From Variovorax sp. 679 (lineage in GTDB: Bacteria; Pseudomonadota; Gammaproteobacteria; Burkholderiales; Burkholderiaceae_C): a DNA stretch of 64,000 bases. The DNA is taken from NCBI RefSeq assembly GCF_003952185.1, contig NZ_RXFS01000019.1, positions 1 through 64,000 of the forward strand, read 5' to 3'. The notes under the pieces were generated by a model that saw only the letters and a list, made by a program, of their open reading frames with translations, ran no database searches and had not been told where the DNA came from. Made by a program: the position numbers and the translations under genes. Of this stretch, positions 50,469 through 59,300 are shown in pieces (within the stretch, counting starts at the first letter, position 1; each line of letters opens with the position of its first letter).

Positions 50469-52415
50469 ATGAGTTTCTCAGGCTTCGTTGTTCAGTTGCT
50501 CAACGGGTTGGCCGGCGCGTCCTCGCTCTTCTTCGTGGCGGCCGGTCTCTCGTTGATCTTCGGCGTGACGCGCATCGTCAATTTCGCCCATGGATCGTTC
50601 TTCATGGTGGGCATCTACCTCGCGTACACGCTCGTCGACAAGCTGGGTTCGAGCCTGGGCTTCTGGCCCGCGCTGCTGATCGCCGCGCTGGCGGTCGGCG
50701 TGCTCGGCGCGCTGATCGAGGTGCTGCTGCTGCGCCGCATCTACAAGGCGCCGGAGCTGTTCCAGCTGCTCGCCACCTTCGCGCTGGTGCTCGTCATCAA
50801 GGACGCGGTGCTGTGGCTCTGGGGCCCCGACGAACTGCTCGGCCCGCGCGCACCCGGCCTCAAGGGCTCGGTCGAGATCCTCGGGCGGCAGTTTCCTTCC
50901 TATGACCTGTTCTTGATCGTGATCGGGCCGGTGGTGCTCGGCCTCGTGTGGCTGCTGCTCACCCGCACGCGCTTCGGCACGCTGGTGCGCGCCGCCACGC
51001 AAGACCGCGAGATGGTCAGCGCGTTGGGCGTCAACCAGGCCTGGCTTTTCACGGCGGTGTTCGCGCTCGGCGCGCTGCTCGCGGGCCTCGGTGGCGCGCT
51101 GCAGTTGCCGCGCGAGCCCGCCACGCTCGAGATGGACCTGAACACCATCGGCGCCGCCTTCGTGGTCGTGGTGGTGGGCGGCATGGGCTCGCTGCCCGGC
51201 GCCTACATGGCCGCGCTGCTCATCGCCGAGATCAAGGCCGTGTGCATCTGGCTCGGCGTGGTGCAGATCTTCGGCATCGACGTGTCGTTCTCCAAGCTCA
51301 CGCTGATGGTCGACTTCCTGGTGATGGCCATCGTGCTGGTGTGGCGCCCCTGGGGCCTGTTCGGCCGGGCGCAGGCGCCGAGCCGCTACGTGGGCATGCA
51401 GGAAGAACCGCTGCGCCGCCCGAGCAACGCCTACATCGTGGCCGCCGCGGTGTTCGCGCTGGTGCTGGCCGTGCTGCCGTTCCTGACGGTGAACTCGCCC
51501 TACACCACGGTGCTGATGATCGACCTGATGATCGCGGCCCTCTTCGCCACCAGCCTGCACTTCATCATGGGCCCGGCCGGCATGCATTCCTTCGGCCATG
51601 CCGCGTACTTCGGCCTCGGCGCGTACGGCGCGGCGCTGCTGGTGCGTGCGCTGCACCTGCCGATGGAGCTCGCGCTGATCGTCGCGCCGCTGGTTGCCGC
51701 GATCGGCGCCTTCGTCTACGGCTGGTTCGCGGTGCGGCTGTCGGGCGTGTACCTCGCGATGCTCACGCTGGCCTTCGCGCAGATCACCTGGGCCATCACC
51801 TACCAGTGGGACAGCTTCACCGGCGGCAGCAACGGCCTGACCGGCGTGTGGCCCTCCGAGTGGCTCTCCGACAAGCGGGCCTACTACTGGCTCACGCTGG
51901 TGCTCGTGGGCGCGGGCGTGTGGTGGCTGCGCCGCGTGCTGTTCTCGCCCTTCGGCTATGCGCTGCGCGCGGGCCGCGACTCGGTGCTGCGCGCCGACGC
52001 CATCGGCATCGACGTCAAGCGCATGCAGTGGGCCGCCTTCGTCATCGCCGGCACCGTGGCCGGGCTGGCGGGCGCGCTGTTCGCCTTCTCCAAGGGCAGC
52101 ATCTCGCCCGAGACGCTGTCGGTCGGCAAGTCGGTCGACGGCCTCGTCATGGTGCTGCTCGGTGGCATCCAGACACTCGCTGGCCCGGTGGTCGGCGCCG
52201 TCACCTTCACCTGGCTGCACGACACCGTGGCGCGCAACACCGATTACTGGCGCGCGATGTTGGGCGCCATCATCCTGATCCTGGTGCTGCTGTTCCCGCA
52301 GGGCATCGCGGGCTCCATCAAGCAGCTTGCTGACCGGTGGCGCGCGCCGAAGGAAGACGAAGTTGCAAAGACCGAAGCCAAGGCCAAGACCAAGCTCGAG
52401 GAGGTGAAGGCATGA
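50469..52415 (+). CDS. fused LivH-LivM ABC transporter permease
   Basis: The 648-residue membrane protein joins both permease halves of a branched-chain-type importer. Residues of about 1-300 are LivH-like (GLSLIFGVTRIVNFAHGSFFMVG near 25; VVVVGGMGSLPGA). Residues of about 330-620 are LivM-like (HFIMGPAGMHSFGHAAYFGLGAYGAA; DSVLRADAIGIDV contact loop). A charged Lys/Glu/Ala-rich tail closes it. AAAGGA precedes the ATG, just after repeat C. Its stop overlaps the start of the first ATPase gene. Such fusions are known in Burkholderiales. Confidence 0.93.
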   Translation: MSFSGFVVQLLNGLAGASSLFFVAAGLSLIFGVTRIVNFAHGSFFMVGIYLAYTLVDKLGSSLGFWPALLIAALAVGVLGALIEVLLLRRIYKAPELFQLLATFALVLVIKDAVLWLWGPDELLGPRAPGLKGSVEILGRQFPSYDLFLIVIGPVVLGLVWLLLTRTRFGTLVRAATQDREMVSALGVNQAWLFTAVFALGALLAGLGGALQLPREPATLEMDLNTIGAAFVVVVVGGMGSLPGAYMAALLIAEIKAVCIWLGVVQIFGIDVSFSKLTLMVDFLVMAIVLVWRPWGLFGRAQAPSRYVGMQEEPLRRPSNAYIVAAAVFALVLAVLPFLTVNSPYTTVLMIDLMIAALFATSLHFIMGPAGMHSFGHAAYFGLGAYGAALLVRALHLPMELALIVAPLVAAIGAFVYGWFAVRLSGVYLAMLTLAFAQITWAITYQWDSFTGGSNGLTGVWPSEWLSDKRAYYWLTLVLVGAGVWWLRRVLFSPFGYALRAGRDSVLRADAIGIDVKRMQWAAFVIAGTVAGLAGALFAFSKGSISPETLSVGKSVDGLVMVLLGGIQTLAGPVVGAVTFTWLHDTVARNTDYWRAMLGAIILILVLLFPQGIAGSIKQLADRWRAPKEDEVAKTEAKAKTKLEEVKA

Positions 52416-53200
52416 CCAGAACGCTCCTCAAGGTCGAGAACCTCGGCAAGTCCTTCGGCGGCGTGAAGGCCGTGGACGGCATCAGCTTCGAGCTGCCGCC
52501 CGGCGAGCTGCTCGCGCTCATCGGGCCCAACGGCGCCGGCAAGTCCACCACCTTCAATATGGTGAACGGCCAGCTCAAGGCCGACCAGGGCTCCATCACG
52601 CTCGACGGCCAGGAACTCGTGGGCCGCAAGCCGCGCGAGATCTGGCGCATGGGCGTGGGCCGCACCTTCCAGATCGCCGAGACCTTCGCCTCGCTCACCG
52701 TGGTCGAGAACGTGCAGATGGCGCTGCTGTCGCACGACCGCAAGCTGTTCTCGACATGGCGCCGCGCCGCCGACCACAAGCGCGACGAGGCGCTGGCGCT
52801 GCTCGACCAGGTCGGCATGAAGTCGCAGGCCGACCGGCCCTGCAGCGTGCTGGCCTACGGCGACGTGAAGCGCGTCGAGCTCGCCATCGCGATGGCCAAT
52901 AGCCCCAAGCTGCTGCTGATGGACGAGCCCACCGCCGGCATGGCGCCCAAGGAGCGCAATTCGCTCATGGCGCTGACCAAGGACCTCGTCATCCAGCGCG
53001 GCATGGCCGTGCTCTTCACCGAACACAGCATGGATGTGGTGTTCGCGTATGCCGACCGCATGATCGTGCTGGCGCGCGGGCGCCTCATCGCGCAGGGCAA
53101 GCCGCTGGAGATCCGCGACCATCCGAAGGTGCAGGAGGTGTACTTCGGCACGGGCAAGACATTCGAGAAGAAGGGCGCAGCCGTTGGAGAACCCGCATGA
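52412..53200 (+). CDS. branched-chain-type ABC transporter ATPase (LivG type)
   Basis: The 262-residue ATPase has Walker A GPNGAGKST, Q-loop GRTFQIAETFASLTV, Walker B LLLMDEPTAGM and H-loop FTEHSMD. The signature motif is unusual: where most LivG proteins read L-S-x-G, this one reads LAYGDVKRVELA. The ATG follows GAGGTGAAGGC and overlaps the permease stop (ATGA). Its own stop overlaps the LivF-type start. Confidence 0.92.
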   Translation: MTRTLLKVENLGKSFGGVKAVDGISFELPPGELLALIGPNGAGKSTTFNMVNGQLKADQGSITLDGQELVGRKPREIWRMGVGRTFQIAETFASLTVVENVQMALLSHDRKLFSTWRRAADHKRDEALALLDQVGMKSQADRPCSVLAYGDVKRVELAIAMANSPKLLLMDEPTAGMAPKERNSLMALTKDLVIQRGMAVLFTEHSMDVVFAYADRMIVLARGRLIAQGKPLEIRDHPKVQEVYFGTGKTFEKKGAAVGEPA

Positions 53201-53931
53201 GCACGCATGAACCCCTCCTGCAGGCCAAGGCCCTGTGCGCCTGGTATGGCGCCGCGCAGATCCTCTACGACGTGGACCTCGAAGTGCGCCGCGGCGAAGT
53301 CGTCGCGCTCATGGGCCGTAACGGCGCGGGCAAGTCGACCACGCTGAAGGCGCTCATCGGCATGCTGGGCAAGCGGCGTGGTGCGGTGCGCTTCCTGGGC
53401 CACGACATCTCGAAGAGCGAGCCGCACCACGCGGCGCGCCTGGGCCTGGGCTTCGTGCCCGAAGACCGCCGCGTGTTCACCGACCTCACGGTGATGGAGA
53501 ACCTCGAAGTCGGCAAGCAGCCCGCGCGCCGCTGGGCCGACGGCACCGACGCGCCGCTGTGGACGCCCGAGCGCCTGTTCAAGCTCTTCCCCAATCTTGG
53601 CGAGATGCCGAACCGTCCCGGCGGGCGCATGAGCGGCGGCGAGCAGCAGATGCTCACGGTCGCGCGCACGCTCATGGGCAATCCGTACCTCGTGCTGCTC
53701 GACGAGCCTTCCGAAGGCGTGGCACCGGTGATCGTCGAGCAGATGGCCAACATGATCCTCGAGCTCAAGGCGCAGGGCGTGAGCATCCTGCTGTCGGAGC
53801 AGAACATGCACTTCGCCGAACTGGTGTCCGACCGCGCCTATGTGCTCGAGAAAGGGCAGATCCGCTATCACGCCACGATGGCCGAGCTCGCGGCCAACGA
53901 CGAGGTGCGCCGCGCCTACCTCAGCGTCTGA
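53197..53931 (+). CDS. branched-chain-type ABC transporter ATPase (LivF type)
   Basis: The 244-residue ATPase has Walker A GRNGAGKST, Q-loop FVPEDRRVFTDLTV, signature MSGGEQQML and Walker B LVLLDEPSEGVAPVI. It ends with LAANDEVRRAYLSV, the standard LivF C-terminus. Overlapping starts and stops tie it to the preceding ATPase gene. It completes the importer with the fused permease. Confidence 0.94.
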   Translation: MSTHEPLLQAKALCAWYGAAQILYDVDLEVRRGEVVALMGRNGAGKSTTLKALIGMLGKRRGAVRFLGHDISKSEPHHAARLGLGFVPEDRRVFTDLTVMENLEVGKQPARRWADGTDAPLWTPERLFKLFPNLGEMPNRPGGRMSGGEQQMLTVARTLMGNPYLVLLDEPSEGVAPVIVEQMANMILELKAQGVSILLSEQNMHFAELVSDRAYVLEKGQIRYHATMAELAANDEVRRAYLSV

Positions 53932-53959
53932 TTTTTCTTCAACCCCTGGAGTCCACGCC

Positions 53960-54685
53960 ATGCATCGCAGAACCCTCGTGAAATCCGCCGCAGCCCTCGG
54001 GCTGGCCGGTGGCCTCGGCAGTGTCGCTTTCAACGCCTTCGCGGCCGGCAAGATCAAGCCCGGCGCCAAGGCGGCGCTGATCGTGGTCGACGTGCAGAAC
54101 TGTTTTCTCGACGGCGGCACGCTCGCGGTAAAGGGCGGCAACGAAGTCATTCCGGTGATCAACGCGCTCGCGCCCGCGTTCGAGAACATCGTCGTCACGC
54201 AGGACTGGCATACGGCGGGTCATGCATCGTTCGCCAGCACCTACAGCGGCAAGAAGCCCTTCGAGACCACCAAGCTCAGCTACGGCACGCAGGTGCTGTG
54301 GCCCGACCATTGCGTGCAGGGCACGGAAGACGCCGCGCTCGGCAAGGACCTGAAGGTGCCGACCGCGCAGCTCATCATCCGCAAGGGCTTCCACAAGGAG
54401 ATGGACAGCTATTCCGCCTTCGAGGAAGCCGACCACAAGACGGCCACGGGCCTGGCCGGCTACCTCAAGGCGCGCGGCATCAAGACTGTGTTCGTCACAG
54501 GCCTGGCCACCGACTTCTGCGTGGCCTGGACCGCGATGGACGCGCGCAAGGCCGGCTTCGAGGCCTACGTGATCGAGGACGCCACCCGCGGCATCGACCT
54601 CAACGGTTCGCTGGCCGCCGCCTGGAAGCAGATGACGGCCAAGGGCGTCAAGCGCATCCAGTCCGCCGACATCCAGGCCGCCTGA
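53960..54685 (+). CDS. pncA: nicotinamidase (isochorismatase superfamily) with a Tat-like signal
   Basis: The 241-residue enzyme should hydrolyse nicotinamide to nicotinate and ammonia. The catalytic triad is Asp44 (VVDVQNCF), Lys142 (IRKGF) and Cys187 (GLATDFCVAWT). Metal ligands are Asp82, His84, His88 (QDWHTAGH) and His117 in the classic WPDHCVQGT. Unlike ordinary cytosolic PncA it begins with HRRTLVKSAAALGLAGG, a twin-arginine-type signal, so it probably acts in the periplasm. CTGGAG precedes the ATG. It lies between transporter and molybdenum hydroxylase genes, which ties nicotinamide to the pathway. Confidence 0.9.
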   Translation: MHRRTLVKSAAALGLAGGLGSVAFNAFAAGKIKPGAKAALIVVDVQNCFLDGGTLAVKGGNEVIPVINALAPAFENIVVTQDWHTAGHASFASTYSGKKPFETTKLSYGTQVLWPDHCVQGTEDAALGKDLKVPTAQLIIRKGFHKEMDSYSAFEEADHKTATGLAGYLKARGIKTVFVTGLATDFCVAWTAMDARKAGFEAYVIEDATRGIDLNGSLAAAWKQMTAKGVKRIQSADIQAA

Positions 54686-54740
54686 GCGTGCAACGCTCCA
54701 GGAGTCGGAAAGAGCAACAAGAACACAAGGCCCACGACGC

Positions 54741-55910
54741 ATGAAGCTCTCGATCTCAAGGCGCGCCGTGGTGGCAGGCGGCGCAGCCCTGGCCCTCGGC
54801 CCCGGCCTGCTGCGGCAGGCAAGCGCGGACAACGGCACGAACGGTGTGACCGACACCACCATCCGCATCGGCCAGTCGGCCGTGTTCAGCGGGCCGGCGA
54901 AGGACTTCGGCATCGACTACCGCGCGGGCATCAAGCTGTACTTCGACCGGGTCAACAAGTCGGGCGGCGTGAATGGCCGCAAGATCGAGCTCGTCACCTA
55001 TGACGACGCCTACGACCCCGCCAAGACGGCCACCAACACCGCGAAGCTGATCGACGAGGACAAGGTCTTCGCGCTCACCGGCTACGTGGCCACCGGCAAC
55101 CTCGCGGCGGCAATGCCGCTCGCGGAGAAGGCCGGCGTGCCGATGTTCGCGCCGCTGGTGGGCACCACCTCGTTCCGCACCAAGGTCAACCGGTACCTGT
55201 TCCACGTGCGCGCGGGCTACGACCTGGAGCTGCGCAAGATCATCAGCCACCTCTCGACCATCGGCATCCAGTCGATCGCGGTGGTGTACCAGGACAGTGC
55301 CTTCGGCAAGTCGAACCTCGCCACCTGCGAGGAGCTGGCGTCCGACTACAAGGTGAAGGTGCTCAAGACCTTCCCGCTGGCCATCGCGGCCGAGGACGCG
55401 AAGCAGGTCGTCACCGGCCTCGCGGAGGCCAAGCCGGGCGCGGTCGTGATGATCATGGCGGGGCGCATGGTCGAGGTGTTCATGCGCGACTACCGCGCCA
55501 ACGGCGTGGGCTCGCCGCTGTACACGCTGTCGGTGGGCATCACCGATGCGGCCGGTTCGGCCAAGCGGCTCGACGGCAAGCTCGCGGGGCTGGTCACGGC
55601 CAGCATCGTGCCGCCGCCGCAGGCGCTGCGCGTGCCCATCGTGGCCGACTACCAGCGCGACCGCGCGGAGTTCGGCGAGAAGATCGACAGCTACACCGCG
55701 CTCGAGGGCTACATCGTCGCGCGCGTGATGGTCGAGGGCCTGCGCCGCGCCGGCAAGACGCTCACGCGCGACAGTTTCATCGCCGGGCTCGAAAGCATCG
55801 GCAGCACGCGCATCGGCGACTTCCCCGTCGAGTACAGCGCGAAGAACCACAACGGCTCGACCTTCGTGGACCTGGAGATATACGCCCGTGACGGCCAGTT
55901 GCGGCGCTGA
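54741..55910 (+). CDS. second branched-chain-type ABC substrate-binding protein
   Basis: The 389-residue periplasmic receptor (Peripla_BP_6) has a twin-arginine-like start SRRAVVAGGAALALG and DTTIRIGQSAVFSGPAKDFGIDYRAGIKLYFDRVNKSGGVNGRKIEL. No permease or ATPase follows, so it probably shares the fused permease at 50.5-52.4 kb and gives that importer a second ligand. Its last 23 bp overlap the start of the iron-sulfur subunit gene, placing it in the same operon. Confidence 0.9.
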   Translation: MKLSISRRAVVAGGAALALGPGLLRQASADNGTNGVTDTTIRIGQSAVFSGPAKDFGIDYRAGIKLYFDRVNKSGGVNGRKIELVTYDDAYDPAKTATNTAKLIDEDKVFALTGYVATGNLAAAMPLAEKAGVPMFAPLVGTTSFRTKVNRYLFHVRAGYDLELRKIISHLSTIGIQSIAVVYQDSAFGKSNLATCEELASDYKVKVLKTFPLAIAAEDAKQVVTGLAEAKPGAVVMIMAGRMVEVFMRDYRANGVGSPLYTLSVGITDAAGSAKRLDGKLAGLVTASIVPPPQALRVPIVADYQRDRAEFGEKIDSYTALEGYIVARVMVEGLRRAGKTLTRDSFIAGLESIGSTRIGDFPVEYSAKNHNGSTFVDLEIYARDGQLRR

Positions 55911-56388
55911 GCCGCTGCACCTGCTGGTCAACGGCCAGGCGCAATCGATAGAGGGCGTGCCGCGCGAGGCGACGCTGCTGCACCTGCTGCGCAACGACCT
56001 GGGGCTGAACGGTCCCAAGTACGGCTGCGGGCTGGGGCAGTGCGGCGCGTGCACGGTGCATGTGGACGGCGTGGCGGCACGCTCGTGCGTGATTCCCGCG
56101 CACGGCGTGGCGGGGCGTTCAGTCACCACGCTCGAAGGGCTCGGTGCGCGCGGCGACTGGCATCCGGTGCAGGCCGCCTTCGAAGAGGCACAGGCCGCGC
56201 AGTGCGGCTACTGCCTCAACGGCATGGTGATGCAGGCAGCGGCGCTGCTCGCGCGCGATCCGGAGGCGAGCGAGGCGCGCATCCGCAGCGAGCTCTCGGG
56301 CAACCTGTGCCGCTGCGGCACGCACGTTGAAATACTCGATGCGGTGCAGCGCGCTGCGGTGCGCATGCGCGCGCATCCGGCCCCATGA
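55888..56388 (+). CDS. molybdenum hydroxylase small subunit, two [2Fe-2S] clusters (NicA-like)
   Basis: The 166-residue subunit has Cys47, 52, 55 and 67 (YGCGLGQCGACTV...RSC) for the plant-ferredoxin-type cluster and Cys106, 109, 141 and 143 (QCGYC...CRCG) for the second. This is the pattern of xanthine-dehydrogenase-family small subunits such as NicA of Pseudomonas. GTG start, overlapping the receptor gene by 23 bp; the stop overlaps the large subunit (ATGA). Electrons pass from the molybdenum site through it to the cytochrome domains of its partner. Confidence 0.93.
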   Translation: MTASCGAEPLHLLVNGQAQSIEGVPREATLLHLLRNDLGLNGPKYGCGLGQCGACTVHVDGVAARSCVIPAHGVAGRSVTTLEGLGARGDWHPVQAAFEEAQAAQCGYCLNGMVMQAAALLARDPEASEARIRSELSGNLCRCGTHVEILDAVQRAAVRMRAHPAP

Positions 56389-59300
56389 CCCGCCGCGCCG
56401 ATCTTCCGCAGACACGCGCCGACTTCCTGTCGGCCGACGGCGTGCTGCTGGTGGTGCGCGAGACGCCGGCCGCGCCGGCGCCCGCCAAGGGCCAGCCCAC
56501 CTTCGTTGCCGGCAACCCCATCGAGGGCGATGAAGTCCTGCTCGCCGTGTGGGACGACGGCAGCGCCTCGGCGCTCAATGGCCATGTCGACCTGGGCACC
56601 GGCATCCAGACCGCGCTGGGGCAGATCGTGGCCGAGGAGCTCGATCTCGGCATGCCCTGCGTGCGCGTGATGCTCGGCGACACGGCGCGAGTGCCCAACC
56701 AGGGCGCGACGATCGCCAGCGCGTCCATCCAGATCCATGCGCAGCCGATGCGGCTTGCCGCCGCGCAGGCGCGTGCCTGGCTGCTCGCGCGTGCGGCGGA
56801 ACGGCTCGGCGCGGCAATCGGCGAGCTGCAGGTGCGCAACGGCGTGGTGCGCGTTGCAGAGGCGCCGGACCGCCATGTCAGCTACGCCGATCTCGTGGCC
56901 GGCCAGCGCACGGTGCTGCGGCTCGATCCGCAGGCCAGGCCCAAGGATCCGGCCGACTACCGCGTGGTCGGCACGCGGCAGGCGCGCGTCGACATCCCGG
57001 CCAAGCTCGCTGGCGAACTCGTGTTCGTGCACGACATGCGCGTGCCCGGCATGCTTCACGGCCGCGTGGTGCGGCCTCCGTATGCGGGCGCGGATCATGG
57101 CGAGTTCATCGGCAACACGCTGGAGTCGGTCGACGAGTCTTCGATCGCGCATATCCCCGGCATCCGTGCCGTGGTGGTCATCCGCGATTTCGTCGGCGTC
57201 GTGGCCGAGCGTGAGGAGCACGCGGAGCAGGCGCTGCGCGAGCTGCGCGTCATGTGGAAGCCGTGGCCCGGCATGCCCGACCTCGGCGATCTGGCGCAAG
57301 CGTTGCGCGACAACCCTTCGACTCAGCGCCTGCTGGTCGATGAAGGCGATGTCGATGGCGCCATTGCCGCCGCCGCGCAGCCGATGCATCGCACCTACGT
57401 GTGGCCGTACCAGATGCATGCGTCCATCGGCCCTTCGTGCGCATTGGCCGAATGGCAGCCGGCCGATGGCAGCGGCATGCAGCTGCGCTGCTGGGCAGGT
57501 TCGCAGAACCCGCACGTGCTGCGCGCCGATCTCGCGAAGCTCATGGGTGTGGAGGACGTGCAGGTCGACGTGGTCCGCATGGAGGCCGCGGGCTGCTACG
57601 GCCGCAACGGCGCCGACGACGTGGCCGCCGATGCGGCGCTGCTCGCACGCGCAGTGGGCGCGCCGGTGCGCGTGCAGCTCACACGCGAACAGGAGCACGC
57701 GTGGGAGCCCAAGGGTGCCGCGCAGCTCATGGAGATCGACGGCGGCCTCATGGCCGACGGCAGCATTGCCGCCTACGACTTCGAAACCTCGTACCCGTCG
57801 AACGGTGCGCCCACGCTCGCGCTGCTGCTCACGCGGACCATCGAGCCGGTGGCTCAGGCTTTCGAGATGGGCGACCGTACCGCGCGCCCGCCCTACAGCT
57901 ACGACAACCTGCGCGTGAAGGTCAACGACATGGCGCCGATCGTGCGCGCCTCGTGGCTGCGCGGCGTGTCGGCGCTGCCGAGCTCGTTCGCGCACGAGTC
58001 GTACATCGACGAGCTGGCGACCGCTGCGGGTGTGGACCCGGTGCAGTTCCGGCTGCGGCACCTGCAGGATCCGCGCGCGGTCGAGCTGGTGCAGGCCACC
58101 GCGCAGAAGGCCGGCTGGCGCATGCGCACCGGGCCGCAGGAGAACGCCGACGGCGGGCTCGGCGAAGGAGGCGACATCCTCTTCGGCCAGGGCTTTGCCT
58201 ACGCGCGCTACATCCACAGCAAGTGGCCTGGCTTCGGCGCCGCATGGGCCGCGTGGGTGGCCGACGTCGAGGTCAATCGCAAGACCGGCGAGGTGCACGT
58301 GCGCCGCGTGGTGGTGGGGCATGACGCCGGCCTGATGATCAACCCGGCGGGCGTCGAGCACCAGATCCACGGCAACGTGATCCAGACCACGAGCCGGGCG
58401 CTGAAGGAGCGGGTGCAGTTCGCGCCGCAACAGCAGCAGCAACAACAGGAAGGCACTGCGGCGGGTGCGCAGCTGCCGGGCGTGCTGCCTTCCGGCGTGG
58501 TCGCGAGCCGCGAGTGGGGCAGCTACCCGATCATCAATTTCCGCGAAGTGCCGGTGATCGAGGTGATGCACATGCCGCGGCCTGGCGAGCCTTCGCTGGG
58601 CGCGGGTGAGTCGTCTTCGGTGCCGGGCACCGCGGCGATCGCGAATGCGATCTTCGATGCGACGGGCGTGCGGTTCCGCTCGCCGCCGTTCACGCCTGAG
58701 ACGGTGCTGGCCGAATTGAACCGGGGTTCGCTTCCCCCGCCTCCTCCGAGTGCGGGCGAGGGGAGCGCGGGTGGCAATGTTGCCGCGCCTCCATCCCAGG
58801 CTGCCTCCACCGGGGGGCGGAGCGATGCGACCTGGCCGCGTCGCAAAGGCTTGTGGGCCACCGGCGCTGCGCTTGTCGTGGGGGGCATCGGTGTCATCGC
58901 CGGCTTGCTGGGCTGGCGCTCCGCCATCGCGCCCGTATCGCTCACCGCACCGGTCTACAGCCAGGCCACCATCGAACGCGGCCGGGTGCTTGCCGCCGCC
59001 GGCGATTGCGCCGTGTGTCACACCGCCGCGGGCGGCGTGCCCAACGCCGGAGGCCGCGCGATGGAGACGCCCTTCGGCAAGCTCTACACCACCAACCTCA
59101 CGCCGGACCCCGAGACGGGTCTGGGCCGCTGGTCCTTCAGCGCCTTCCAGCGCGCGATGCGCGAAGGCGTCTCGCGCGACGGCCACTATCTGTATCCCGC
59201 GTTCCCCTACACCGCCTTCGCGAAGACCAGCGACGACGATCTGCAGGCGCTGTACGCGTACTTCATGTCGATGCCCGCGGTGCGCGCGGAAACGCCGAAG

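Noticed and set aside
50478-52220. Minus-strand frame opposite the fused permease
   Set aside because: Composition is almost only His, Gln, Arg, Glu and Gly, which is the complement of hydrophobic codons.
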